This document shows positions 19,412 through 28,614 of a stretch of DNA of 44,775 bases, piece after piece. This stretch comes from Verrucomicrobiales bacterium (lineage in GTDB: Bacteria > Verrucomicrobiota > Verrucomicrobiia > Limisphaerales > Palsa-1400): assembly GCA_003140095.1 (NCBI GenBank), contig PLIU01000457.1:12891-57665 (forward strand). Reading direction: 5' to 3'. The notes below the pieces were generated by a model. That model was given only the letters and a program-made list of their open reading frames with translations. It searched no databases and was not told where the DNA came from. The translations under genes and the position numbers were made by a program. Positions within the stretch are counted from its first letter, which is position 1. Each line of letters opens with the position of its first letter.

Positions 19412-19645
19412 AGGCATTCCCCCAAGAGTGCGTCCGAATATCTTCCAAATCTTTGCTCTGTAACCCTTTCTTGCATAATGACATAACTTATTTATGGCCT
19501 CGTTATCCAAGTCCAACTCTCCTGTGCTATTGTTGACCCGTCATTCAAAGCCAACCATGCGGCAATAAAAGCCGTTTTTAGAGCGATGCTCCGTTTTATA
19601 TTTGCGCAATTCTTCTAGTTCCCCAACGACCAGTTTTATCACCAT
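19412..19645 (-). pseudogene. decayed fragment resembling the C-terminal repeat domain of the 17839..18474 protein
   Basis: Minus-strand frame from ATG 19645: MVIKLVVGELEELRKYKTEHRSKNGFYCRMVGFE*RVNNSTGELDLDNEAINKLCHYARKGYRAKIWKIFGRTLGG; in-frame TGA at 19541-19543; similarity to GTGGWQSLWNALRHNFDKASGQIKLTAEFRARIFQYYHNYGTGGWQTRTKRVFKRELP judged by eye. Confidence 0.45.
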
Positions 19646-19883
19646 CTAGAACAGATAGCGCCAATCTGGAAAGACGGCAATGTCCAGTTTTAGCCGGTAT
19701 CCGTCAGTTGCGTTTTTTTGAGCGGCTTCGGTGAAGGTTTAATCGGCTTTTCCGAAAGCCGGATCACGTCTTGTACGACACTGTAAGCGACCGGGTTGGC
19801 ATCGAACGCCGCCGGGCTGGAATAAGATGAGGCTATCGGCTTGACGCCTTAAATCTGCCCCATGGCAGAGTCGAAAAGAGAAA

Positions 19884-21173
19884 TCAGTTCAGCGGCACGC
19901 CGCGCCGGATGTAGGTCGGCACGTCCAGGTCTTCGCCGTGCCGGATGGTGGGTTCGCTTTTCTCGAAGCGGCCTTTGAAGACGATTTCCAAGGGCAATTC
20001 CTTTTGCAGGCGCGATAGCTTTTTGCGCGAACGACCGCCCTGGACGCGCATGATGTGCGCCCTCTTCTCGTCCGATAACGCCGTCGGCGGGGCGACAAAA
20101 CGGGAAGCGGGCCGCTCCTTATCCTCCGTGTCCAGGAATTGCATGGACTCGATCTTGTCCGGCGGCGCGGCCAGGAGCGACGGCGGATCTTCCTCCTGGC
20201 GACGGCGCGAGGCGATGAGCGTGACGGAGAGGCGGCCGGCAAACGCCTGATCAATGGCCGCGCCGAAAATGATGTGCGCGTTTTCACAATGGCGGTGCAG
20301 CGGTTCCATCAACTTGTGAATTTCACTCATCATCAGGTCGGGGCCGCCGACGATGCTGACCAGCAACGAATCGGATTCATTGAGCACCTGGCCGCCGTCC
20401 AATAATGGATGAGCGAGCAGTTTTTCGATGACTTGCTCGACGCGCTTTTCGCCGGAAGCCTCGGCCGTGGCGAAAAAGCTGGCGGCGTGGCGTCCGCGGG
20501 TGACCGCGCAGAGGTCGGCGAAATCGACGTTGATCAAACCAGTCTGAGTGAGCATTCGCCAGATGCCGCGCAAGCCCTCGGCCAGAAGACTGTTGCTGAT
20601 TTTGAACCCCTCCAGCACGCTGGTGTTCTCATCCAGCAATTTGAAGAGCTTTCGATTAGGCAGGCAGATGACGGCGTCGGCTTGCACTTTGAGATGCTGC
20701 AATCCGGTCTGGGCTTGCAATTGCCGGCGATCACCCTCGAAGTCAAAGGGCAGCGTGACCAGGGCCAGCACGAGCGCGCCGCTTTCCCGCGCCACGCGCG
20801 CAAAAACCGGCGCCGCACCCGTGCCGGTGCCGCCGCCCAGGCCGGCCAGGAGAAAAATGATGTCGGCCCCGGCGCAGAAAGAGCGAATCTTTTCCACGTC
20901 CTCCTCGGCCGCGGCGCGGCCCAACTCAGGGTCGCCGCCGGCGCCCAGGCCGCGAGTGCGGCTGGCGCCGAGGACGAATTTGCCCGGCACGGCACAAGCG
21001 TCCAGCGACTGGGAATCGGTGTTGACAGCCAGGAATTCGACGCCGGGAAAACCGGCCATGGAGGCGAAGCCGGCGGCGTTGCAGCCCGCGCCGCCCAGGC
21101 CAAAGACTTTGAAGATGATTTTCTTCTGGATGGCTGGTTCTGCGGGAGGTTCAACAGGAGAGCTCATAGTCAC
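19884..21173 (-). CDS. ftsZ: cell division protein FtsZ
   Basis: FLLAGLGGGTGTGAAPVFARVAR tubulin signature; VNTDSQSL; C-terminal peptide DLDVPTYIRRGVPLN resembling the conserved FtsZ CTP. Confidence 0.95.
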   Translation of the reverse strand: MTMSSPVEPPAEPAIQKKIIFKVFGLGGAGCNAAGFASMAGFPGVEFLAVNTDSQSLDACAVPGKFVLGASRTRGLGAGGDPELGRAAAEEDVEKIRSFCAGADIIFLLAGLGGGTGTGAAPVFARVARESGALVLALVTLPFDFEGDRRQLQAQTGLQHLKVQADAVICLPNRKLFKLLDENTSVLEGFKISNSLLAEGLRGIWRMLTQTGLINVDFADLCAVTRGRHAASFFATAEASGEKRVEQVIEKLLAHPLLDGGQVLNESDSLLVSIVGGPDLMMSEIHKLMEPLHRHCENAHIIFGAAIDQAFAGRLSVTLIASRRRQEEDPPSLLAAPPDKIESMQFLDTEDKERPASRFVAPPTALSDEKRAHIMRVQGGRSRKKLSRLQKELPLEIVFKGRFEKSEPTIRHGEDLDVPTYIRRGVPLN

Positions 21174-22387
21174 TTTCTAAAGAGTTCAGCCAATGTTTTT
21201 TTAAGCCCGCCCGCCAGGCCGGCTGAGGGCTTGCGCTTTTGCTGCAAGGATCCGAATTTGACCAGGCCGATGGCGGTGGCGAATTCGGGTTGGTCCAGGG
21301 CGGATTTGAGGCCGCTAATGGAATTGGCCTTGCCCAGGAAGGCGGGCATTTGGAAAATATTCTGCGCCAGCCCATGGATGCCAGGAATCCGCGCCCCACC
21401 GCCGCAGATCAAGACCCCGGCCCGCAGCCGGTCGGTCAAGCCCAGGCCGGAAAGTTCGGCTTCGATCAGCTCGAAGGTTTCCTCCAGGCGCAGCGACATG
21501 ATACGGCGGAGATGTTCGAGATTGATGATTTTGGCAGGCAGACCCAACTCCCCGTTGGAGGAAATGGTCTGGCCTTTGACCGAGTCATCGACGGAGGCTC
21601 CGCCGCGCTCGATCTTCAACTGCTCGGCCCGGCCCAGCGGCACTTTCAAACCGTAAGCCAAGTCGTTGGAGATATGGTCCCCTCCCACCGCCAGCACGCC
21701 GGTGTGCTTGATGATGCCTTCGGAATAAACGACGTAACCGGTGGCGCCCGCGCCGAGGTCGATGACCAGCGAGCCGAGTTCCTTTTGCTCGTTGGAAAGC
21801 AGCGCCAGGGCCGAGGCCAAGCCTGTAAAGACAATTTCATCGACTTCCAATTGCAGGCCGCGAACGACGGCGATGGAATTTTTGAGACGATTGACGTGGC
21901 CGTGAACGACGTGAACATCCACCTCGACCCTGGCGCCGTACATGCCGACGGGATTCTGGATGCCGTGCTGGCCATCGACCTGGAAGAGCTGGCGGATGGC
22001 GTGAACAACGGTGTTATCGACGGGCAGATTGATGGCCTTGGCGTTTTTGATGACGTCCTGCACGTCCTCGGCGGTAATCTCGCGATCGGCGGAGACCACG
22101 GGATGGACGCCGTGGTTGTTGAAGCCGCGGAGGTGATTGCCAGTGACGCCGAGATAGACGCTGCGGATTTCCACGTTGGCCATTTGTTCAGCTTCGACGA
22201 TGGCGTTGCGCACGTCCTCGCTGGCCAGGGAGGCGTCGGCGATTTCGCCTTTGCGCACGCCGCGGGAGCGGGACTGGCCGAGGCCGATGATGTTCAAGAC
22301 GTTGGCGGCGTTGACTTCGCCGGCCACGACGCAAATTTTGGAAGTGCCCATTTCGAGACCGACGATGATGGAGGAGGAATCAAACAT
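21170..22387 (-). CDS. ftsA: cell division protein FtsA
   Basis: MFDSSSIIVGLEMGTSKICVVAGEV; LVIDLGAGATGYVVYSEGIIKHTGVLAVGGDHISNDLA; AGVLICGGGARIPGI. Start placed at 22387, not at 22564. Confidence 0.94.
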   Translation of the reverse strand: MFDSSSIIVGLEMGTSKICVVAGEVNAANVLNIIGLGQSRSRGVRKGEIADASLASEDVRNAIVEAEQMANVEIRSVYLGVTGNHLRGFNNHGVHPVVSADREITAEDVQDVIKNAKAINLPVDNTVVHAIRQLFQVDGQHGIQNPVGMYGARVEVDVHVVHGHVNRLKNSIAVVRGLQLEVDEIVFTGLASALALLSNEQKELGSLVIDLGAGATGYVVYSEGIIKHTGVLAVGGDHISNDLAYGLKVPLGRAEQLKIERGGASVDDSVKGQTISSNGELGLPAKIINLEHLRRIMSLRLEETFELIEAELSGLGLTDRLRAGVLICGGGARIPGIHGLAQNIFQMPAFLGKANSISGLKSALDQPEFATAIGLVKFGSLQQKRKPSAGLAGGLKKTLAELFRK

Positions 22388-23345
22388 GTTTCCTTTTAGG
22401 GCGCGCGGGTTGGAGGGCGCGCGGGACCACTGCTGGCAGCGTGGCGGCCGCGACCCAATGGACGGGCAAATTGTTGGAAATGGAGAGGTCGAGCGTGGCG
22501 ATGGCTCTGCCCCATTTCTGGTATTGATCGTAAATGAGCCGCCAGCGGCGCAACTGCGTGTCAAAATGGGCGAGGGAAAAGGTGATCTGCGCCTTTTGGC
22601 TGGTGGTCACTTTCAGAATCTCCGGCACTGAGACGTCGATGCTCTGGATTTCGACCATGCCGGCCATGGGCGAATGATCGAATTCGCACACCAGCGCCAA
22701 CGCGGCGCGGATTTGTGGCGAGGTGACTTGTTGGCCCGGTTGCGTTTCGGCGGGAGGGACTCCCACCAGGATGGGCAGCCGTTCGCTGGCTGGCGGCTGT
22801 GCGGTCCGCCAGCGCGGGTCCAGCGGTTTCATGACGTAACCGTCCTCGTCGAAGTCATAAACGGCCTGGTCCTGCGTTCCGCCCGGGCGGATGAGGGTGA
22901 CGATAGTTTGCGCCACCGGCTCGCGTTCGTTGACGGTGATTTTGAGGGTGTGCGGGAGCACACGCTCGACCGCCCCGAATTGGATCGGCGGCTGCCGTTC
23001 CAAGCTGCGTTTGACGCGCATTAAATCCAGTGCCATCAAGTTTTCGCCGAGCCTGACCTTGGCCCAGGCGCGAATGGCATCGGAGGTCAGCACGCCATCG
23101 GTTTGCACGTCGATTTGACGGATGGCGAAGGCGTCGTTTTCATAGATCAGGCGGTCGAGCACCCACTCTCCGCCGCGCCAGAGCACCAAGGCGGCGAGCG
23201 CCAGAGAGAACAGCACGGCCACGCCCAGACCCGCCATTCTCACGCGGGCCGCGCGGGTCTGGCTGGTGCGCAACTTGACATCCAGTTCATGGTCGCGCTC
23301 CTGGGCGCGCCGGTTTTTGCGTTTTCGTTTGAGCCAGTGGGGCAT
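22380..23345 (-). CDS. ftsQ: FtsQ-like cell division protein with POTRA domain
   Basis: Single N-terminal TM (VRMAGLGVAVLFSLALAALVLW), AFAIRQIDVQTDGVLTSDAIRAWAKVRLGENLMALDLMRVKRSLERQPPIQFGAVERVLPHTLKITVNEREPVA; between ddl and ftsA. Confidence 0.88.
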   Translation of the reverse strand: MPHWLKRKRKNRRAQERDHELDVKLRTSQTRAARVRMAGLGVAVLFSLALAALVLWRGGEWVLDRLIYENDAFAIRQIDVQTDGVLTSDAIRAWAKVRLGENLMALDLMRVKRSLERQPPIQFGAVERVLPHTLKITVNEREPVAQTIVTLIRPGGTQDQAVYDFDEDGYVMKPLDPRWRTAQPPASERLPILVGVPPAETQPGQQVTSPQIRAALALVCEFDHSPMAGMVEIQSIDVSVPEILKVTTSQKAQITFSLAHFDTQLRRWRLIYDQYQKWGRAIATLDLSISNNLPVHWVAAATLPAVVPRALQPARPKRKHV

Positions 23346-23346
23346 G

Positions 23347-24261
23347 CTATTTCCGTTTGGAGTGGTGCAGCGCCAGGTCCAGCATTCGTTGGCACAGTTG
23401 CGCGTAACTAAAACCGGCGGCGGCGGCGGCTTCGGGCAGGATGCTCAATTCGGTCATGCCCGGCAGGGTGTTGACTTCCAGCACGACAGGCTCGCCATTG
23501 GGCCGCACCATCACATCGACGCGCGCATAGTCGCGCCCGCCGACAGCGTGGAAAGCGCCCAGGGCGGCGTCCTGAATGCGGGATGTGAGGCCAGGATCAA
23601 AAGGAGCCGGACAAAAATGCTCGGCGGCGCCGGGGGTATATTTGTTGGTGTAATCCAAAAAGCCCTCTTTGACACGGACTTCGGCCACTGGCAGCGGTTT
23701 ATCGTCGAGGATTCCCACGGTGGCTTCGCGTCCGACTATTTTCTCTTCCATCAACACTTCCGTGTCGAAGCGAAAAGCCTCCGCCAGTGAAGCTTCCCAT
23801 TGCCCGGCGTGTTCGACCATTTGCACGCCAACGCTGGAGCCTTGGCGAACGGGTTTGAGCACCACCGGAGGTCTCCAACCGGCGGGCCACGCTGCTTTGG
23901 GGGAATCGAAGACGGCGAAGCGCGCGGTGGGAATGCCCGTAGCCAGGCAGCGCTTCTTGGTCAGCACTTTGTCAAAGGCCACCCGGCTGGCTTCGGGGCC
24001 GCATCCGGTATAAGGCACGCCCAGTTTCTCCAATTCTTGCTGCACCGTTCCGTCCTCGCCGTAAGAGCCGTGCAACGCCAGGAAGACGATGTCAGTGTCC
24101 GGCGGCAATATCCACGACGGTTCCTTGGGATCCAGTTCGTGGACGTTGTGGCCGAGGGAACGCAGCGCCTTGGCCACTGCGGCGCCGGAACGCAACGATA
24201 CCTCTCGTTCGGACGAGGGGCCGCCCAACATGACGGTCACATTTAATTTTCGATTGTTCAT
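23347..24261 (-). CDS. ddl: D-alanine--D-alanine ligase
   Basis: VMLGGPSSEREVSLRSGAAVAKAL; LHGSYGEDGTVQQELEKLGVPYTGCG; LEVNTLPGMTELSILPEAAAAAG. Confidence 0.95.
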   Translation of the reverse strand: MNNRKLNVTVMLGGPSSEREVSLRSGAAVAKALRSLGHNVHELDPKEPSWILPPDTDIVFLALHGSYGEDGTVQQELEKLGVPYTGCGPEASRVAFDKVLTKKRCLATGIPTARFAVFDSPKAAWPAGWRPPVVLKPVRQGSSVGVQMVEHAGQWEASLAEAFRFDTEVLMEEKIVGREATVGILDDKPLPVAEVRVKEGFLDYTNKYTPGAAEHFCPAPFDPGLTSRIQDAALGAFHAVGGRDYARVDVMVRPNGEPVVLEVNTLPGMTELSILPEAAAAAGFSYAQLCQRMLDLALHHSKRK

Positions 24262-25172
24262 TGGCCGATTATCTCCACTTCTTCGAGCAGCTCAACGCCC
24301 CGCTCCGCCTTGGCGCGCGATTTGATAAAATCAATCAGTTCCAGCACGTCCGCCGCCGTGGCCGATCCCTCATTGACGATGAAGTTTCCATGCACCTTGG
24401 AAACGACCGCCCCGCCGTGGCGCGCGCCCTTGAGGCCGAGTTCATCGATCAATTTCCCAGCGGATACAGCGGGGGATGGGTTTTTGAAAATGCAGCCGGC
24501 GCTCGATTCCTTGGGCTGCGATTGCCAGCGCTTTTGGTTGAATGCAGAAGCTCGTTTGGCGATCGACTCTGCGGAATCCGGGCGGCCGCGAAAAGTTGCC
24601 GCCAGCGCGATGTTCGTTTTGAAGAGCGGGCAGGCCCGATATTCGACCGGCACCTGCGCGATGTTGCGTTCCCACACCTGGCAGGAAGCGTCCATGAAGC
24701 GCACTTGGGTGACGAAGTCAAAGGTCGCACTGCCCATGGCGCCTGCGTTCATGCGCAAAGCGCCGCCGACGCATCCGGGAATGCCCTCCAAAAACTCCAA
24801 GCCGCCAAGGCTCGCTGCACGGGCCTTGGCGGCCACAGCTTTGAGCTTGGCCCCCGCGCCGCAGCGCAAATCGCAGTCCGTGACCTCAATGATGGAGAAA
24901 TCGGGATGGGCCAGGCAGACGACAACGCCGGCGATGCCGCCATCGCGGATCAACAAGTTGGAGCCGCGGCCCAAGAGCATCCAAGGGATGTGCTCTTCGC
25001 CGCAGGTCTGAACCACGCAGGCCAAATCCTCTTCCGAGGAAGGCTCAACGTACACCTCGGCGCATCCGCCCACGCGCAAGGTGGTCCGTTTGGCCAGTGG
25101 TTCGCCCTGACGCACCACCGCCCGCGGCAGCCGCGTCTTGAGCTTCTGGAAAATCGGGCTGGGTTTGGTCAT
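24258..25172 (-). CDS. murB: UDP-N-acetylmuramate dehydrogenase (MurB)
   Basis: TTLRVGGCAEVYVEPSSEEDL; LGRGSNLLIRDGGIAGVVV; GLEFLEGIPGCVGGALRMNAGAMG; SAGCIFKNP; KVHGNFIVNEG. Confidence 0.94.
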   Translation of the reverse strand: MTKPSPIFQKLKTRLPRAVVRQGEPLAKRTTLRVGGCAEVYVEPSSEEDLACVVQTCGEEHIPWMLLGRGSNLLIRDGGIAGVVVCLAHPDFSIIEVTDCDLRCGAGAKLKAVAAKARAASLGGLEFLEGIPGCVGGALRMNAGAMGSATFDFVTQVRFMDASCQVWERNIAQVPVEYRACPLFKTNIALAATFRGRPDSAESIAKRASAFNQKRWQSQPKESSAGCIFKNPSPAVSAGKLIDELGLKGARHGGAVVSKVHGNFIVNEGSATAADVLELIDFIKSRAKAERGVELLEEVEIIGQ

Positions 25173-25176
25173 GGCG

Positions 25177-26346
25177 TCAGCCGTTCAAAACGGACCCTTG
25201 TTTGGCGGCGGAAACAGGGCTGGCCTGGGCTTGGCCCGTGTTCCAGTGCAGGATTCTCTCTGCGATTTGCGCCGACGCTCCGGGCGCATGCCAGGCGGCC
25301 AGCGCCTGCTGCATGGCCGCACGTTTGGAGGTGTCCAGCAGACGCACAATTTCATGCGCCAAGATCCCGGGCGTGGCCGTCTCTTGTTGGAGCATGCGCG
25401 CCGCGCCGCTTTGCACAAAGGCCAGCGCGTTGAAATGCTGGTGGTTGTCAGAGGCGGTCGGATATGGAATAAGCACCGACGGCACGCGGCGCGCCGCCAA
25501 TTCCGCCAGAGAGGAAGCGCCGGCCCGGCTGACCGCCGCGTCCGCACCGGCCAAGGCCACATCCATTTCGTCACAAAAAGCACGCACCAACGCCGGAACG
25601 CGGTGCGCCAGGTAACCGGCACGGACAGTTTCCAAGTCACGCGCGCCGGTCAGGTGCATGAATTGCACATCAGGCGCGGCCTGCCGCAAGGCCGGGACGG
25701 CTGCCAGCGCCAAGGCGTTGACTTTGCTGGCACCCTGGCTGCCCCCCATGACCAGCACGACCGGCGCGCTTGGGTTCAAGCCCAGCGCCGTGCGCGCGTG
25801 CGCCGCCGTCAGCGGGCGCAGGAATTGCGGGCGCACTGGCATGCCGGAGACTTCCATCCATTTGGCCCGCAAGCGTCCCTGCGCGGTCGAAAAATAAACG
25901 AAGGCGCCGTCCACCAATCGCGCCAGCCAGCGATTGGCCCGGCCGGGGACGCTATTGGACTCGTGAATAAAAGTCTTGGCGCCGCACCATCTGCCCGCCG
26001 CCACCGGCGGAGCACTGACAAAGCTGCCCATGGCCAGGACGACATCCGGACGCTGCTGCGCGAAAAGCTGCCGGGCCACGCGGTAGGATTTGTAGAAACC
26101 GGAAAGAAAGCTGAGCCACCCTCCCCGGTTCAAACCCACGGCTGGGAGCGTCACAATTCCCATCCCGGAAATGGAAGAGATGGCCAGTTGATCGACATCC
26201 TTGGGCGAGACCATGAGCGTGACCCGGCAACCGCGCTGCCGCAACTCCTGCGCGACGGCCAAACCGGGGAAGAAATGCCCGCCCGTTCCCCCGCAGGCGA
26301 TGACGACGGATGCGACCGACTGGGATGAAGTTGGGATTTCAGGCAT
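25177..26346 (-). CDS. murG: UDP-N-acetylglucosamine--N-acetylmuramyl-(pentapeptide) pyrophosphoryl-undecaprenol GlcNAc transferase
   Basis: VVIACGGTGGHFFPGLAVAQELR; FIHESNSVPGRANRWLAR; LVMGGSQGASKVNALA; SRAGASSLAELAA. Confidence 0.94.
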   Translation of the reverse strand: MPEIPTSSQSVASVVIACGGTGGHFFPGLAVAQELRQRGCRVTLMVSPKDVDQLAISSISGMGIVTLPAVGLNRGGWLSFLSGFYKSYRVARQLFAQQRPDVVLAMGSFVSAPPVAAGRWCGAKTFIHESNSVPGRANRWLARLVDGAFVYFSTAQGRLRAKWMEVSGMPVRPQFLRPLTAAHARTALGLNPSAPVVLVMGGSQGASKVNALALAAVPALRQAAPDVQFMHLTGARDLETVRAGYLAHRVPALVRAFCDEMDVALAGADAAVSRAGASSLAELAARRVPSVLIPYPTASDNHQHFNALAFVQSGAARMLQQETATPGILAHEIVRLLDTSKRAAMQQALAAWHAPGASAQIAERILHWNTGQAQASPVSAAKQGSVLNG

Positions 26347-27493
26347 GAGTTGGGGGAGGGTCCAGGGCCATTTCGAATGGGTTGGAGGACTTTTGCGTCA
26401 CGGTCTCGGTCGCAAAGCGAGAAATGCTGGTGAGCAAGCCGACCGAAACGAGCATGAGGACCAGATTGGAGCCGCCGTAACTGATGAAGGGCAGTGGCAT
26501 GCCTTTATTGGGCAGCACGCTGGTGACGACGCCGATGTTGATGAAGGCCTGGAACCCGATCATAAACGTCAAGCCCGTGCCCAAAAGCAATCCAAAGGCA
26601 TCGCTTGACCGCCGGGCGATAAAAACGCCGCAGATCGCCAAAGCGATAAAGAGCAACACAACCGTCATCGTCGCCACCAAGCCAAGTTCCTCACCAATGA
26701 TGGAAAAGATAAAGTCGGTATGGTGCTCGGGCACGAAACCCAGTTTTTGCCGCCCGTTGCCCAGTCCCAAACCAGTCCAACCCCCCGAGCCCAGGGCAAT
26801 CATGGCTTCATGAGCCTGGTATCCTACGCCGCCTTCGTTCTGTTCGGGATGGAGCCATGCCATGATGCGGCGCATGCGCATCGGATCATGCAAAAAGGAA
26901 AGCGCCAGCCCAACGCTCAACAGCGCCACCGGCGCCACCAGGTAGGACAAACGCACGCCCGCCACGATCAACATCACCCCGCACACGGAGGCCAGCAGAA
27001 TGGTGCAACCGCGGTCCGGCTCGACGAAAATCAACCCCAGCGCCAGTGCCATGATCGCGCCCGGAATGACCAGGCCCTTCTTGAATCCGGCTATCTGCCG
27101 TTGATACCGCTCCCCGTAAGCGGCCAGGAAAATGATCAGCGCCAGCTTGGCGAATTCGGAGGATTGGAAATGAGGCAGACCTGGAAAGCAAATCCAGCGA
27201 TGCGCGCCATGAATGCTGGGGCCGATGACGGGCGCGAAGACCAGCAAGAGCAGGAGCACCGAGAACGCCAACAGCCACGCCGAGAGGCGTTTGAGCCAGC
27301 GGTAATCCATGATGGCGGCCACCACGCAGCAGGCCAGACCGAATAAGAACCAATGCAGTTGAGACAAGAGTAATTGCGCTCCCACCGCCGATTTGTTCAA
27401 CTCCATGGTCATGCTCGCGCTGTAGAGCATGACCATTCCCAAGCCAATCAATACAGCCACACAAAAAATCAAAATGGAGGCGGCCCATTTCAT
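26339..27493 (-). CDS. ftsW: FtsW/RodA-family lipid II polymerase/flippase FtsW
   Basis: MKWAASILIFCVAVLIGLGMVMLYSASM; GHTDFIFSIIGEELGLV-like HHTDFIFSIIGEELGLVAT; GMPLPFISYGGSNLVLMLVSVGLL. Start placed at 27493; upstream extension overlaps lysM. Confidence 0.93.
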   Translation of the reverse strand: MKWAASILIFCVAVLIGLGMVMLYSASMTMELNKSAVGAQLLLSQLHWFLFGLACCVVAAIMDYRWLKRLSAWLLAFSVLLLLLVFAPVIGPSIHGAHRWICFPGLPHFQSSEFAKLALIIFLAAYGERYQRQIAGFKKGLVIPGAIMALALGLIFVEPDRGCTILLASVCGVMLIVAGVRLSYLVAPVALLSVGLALSFLHDPMRMRRIMAWLHPEQNEGGVGYQAHEAMIALGSGGWTGLGLGNGRQKLGFVPEHHTDFIFSIIGEELGLVATMTVVLLFIALAICGVFIARRSSDAFGLLLGTGLTFMIGFQAFINIGVVTSVLPNKGMPLPFISYGGSNLVLMLVSVGLLTSISRFATETVTQKSSNPFEMALDPPPTHA

Positions 27494-27560
27494 TTTGGCG
27501 TGGACATGACCGAACGCCAGGCAAGAGGGTTTTGCCTGGCGCTCGCTATGGCAGCGCTTC

Positions 27561-28442
27561 TTAATTCGCCGCCACCGGCGCAACCGCGGCGGGCGCGACG
27601 GCGGAAACCTTCGCCGGGCTTGTCGCCGCAGGCGGAACAACGGAGGCCGAAGCCGGAGCCGCGAGCGGCTCAGGGGACGATGCCTTGGGCGAGGGCAACT
27701 TGAGTTTTTGCCCGGCGCGGATCGAAGTGGTCTTGAGATCATTCATGGCCATGATCTTCTTGACGCTGGTGCCGTGCGCTTTGGCAATCTTCAGCAGCAT
27801 GTCGCCGGATTTTACCACGTAAACAGCGCCATCGCTCGAAGCGGCCTCGGCGGTTGCGCCCGGAGTCGTGCCCGCAGTGCTGCTCGCGGCCACCGCAGCT
27901 GAGGCGGCGGGAATCTGCACCTTCTGGCCGATCTGAAGTTTTCTGGCTTCGACACTCGGATTAACCTCCATCAAGGCCTTGAGCGACAGGCCATTCTTGC
28001 GGGCGATGGAGCCCAAAGTGTCTCCCTTGGCGATGACATATTCCTTCGTCTCACCCGGCGCGGCAGGCGCAACGAGGTCCTGAGACTTCGGTGCCGGCAC
28101 CATGCCGGCAACCGGCGACGTGGCGGGGGAAGCCGTAGCGGCAGTTCCGATGTACGCGTCTTTGATGTTCGGATTAACCGTGGGCGGCACATCCATGGAT
28201 GCGCCTGCGGGGGCGGTCATCGGGTTGGTATTGGCGGAAGCTACCGCCGTGGTATCCCCCGTGACCGCAGAGGCACCGTCCGCTTTGGCTTGATCCTTGC
28301 CGGTGTCCTTGCAACCTTGCAAGAGCATGCCGCCGATGACCACGACGTGAACCGTCAGGATCATCAAGACTTTGAAGTAGAGGCTGGATTTTTCCCGGGG
28401 AGGCATGGCGCCCTGGGGGATGAGTGGACTTGGATTATTCAT
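27561..28442 (-). CDS. LysM peptidoglycan-binding protein with two LysM repeats and N-terminal TM
   Basis: ETKEYVIAKGDTLGSIARKNGLSLKALMEVNPSVEARKLQIGQKVQIPA and AVYVVKSGDMLLKIAKAHGTSVKKIMAMNDLKTTSIRAGQKLKLP; Ala/Pro-rich linkers. Confidence 0.9.
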   Translation of the reverse strand: MNNPSPLIPQGAMPPREKSSLYFKVLMILTVHVVVIGGMLLQGCKDTGKDQAKADGASAVTGDTTAVASANTNPMTAPAGASMDVPPTVNPNIKDAYIGTAATASPATSPVAGMVPAPKSQDLVAPAAPGETKEYVIAKGDTLGSIARKNGLSLKALMEVNPSVEARKLQIGQKVQIPAASAAVAASSTAGTTPGATAEAASSDGAVYVVKSGDMLLKIAKAHGTSVKKIMAMNDLKTTSIRAGQKLKLPSPKASSPEPLAAPASASVVPPAATSPAKVSAVAPAAVAPVAAN

Positions 28443-28496
28443 ATTGACTCTTTTCTTTTTGTTACATTTTGAGGCTTGTTTTCATTTGTTTTTGCG

Positions 28497-28523
28497 CCGG
28501 GGTTCTCCCTCAAAGAACCCCGG
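28497..28523. repeat. perfect 10-bp inverted repeat (hairpin) in the leader of the lysM gene
   Basis: CCGGGGTTCT-ccctcaa-AGAACCCCGG; no U-tract immediately after it on either strand. Confidence 0.75.
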
Positions 28524-28614
28524 AGCAAAGTTTCAAAGCGCGGGAATGTTGAAAAAACTTTCATTTTTTATGCAAGAACCTCTAATCTTATTTTTTCTTC
28601 GATCTTATCGAAAC

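Noticed and set aside
21239-22399. 386-aa plus-strand ORF
   Set aside because: Antisense to ftsA.
22388-22564. N-terminal extension of FtsA in the ORF track
   Set aside because: Overlaps the ftsQ coding region; typical FtsA N-terminus begins at MFDSSSIIVGLEMGTSKICVV (22387).
27494-27742. N-terminal extension of FtsW
   Set aside because: Low-complexity Arg/Pro sequence overlapping lysM; FtsW TM1 begins at MKWAASILIF.
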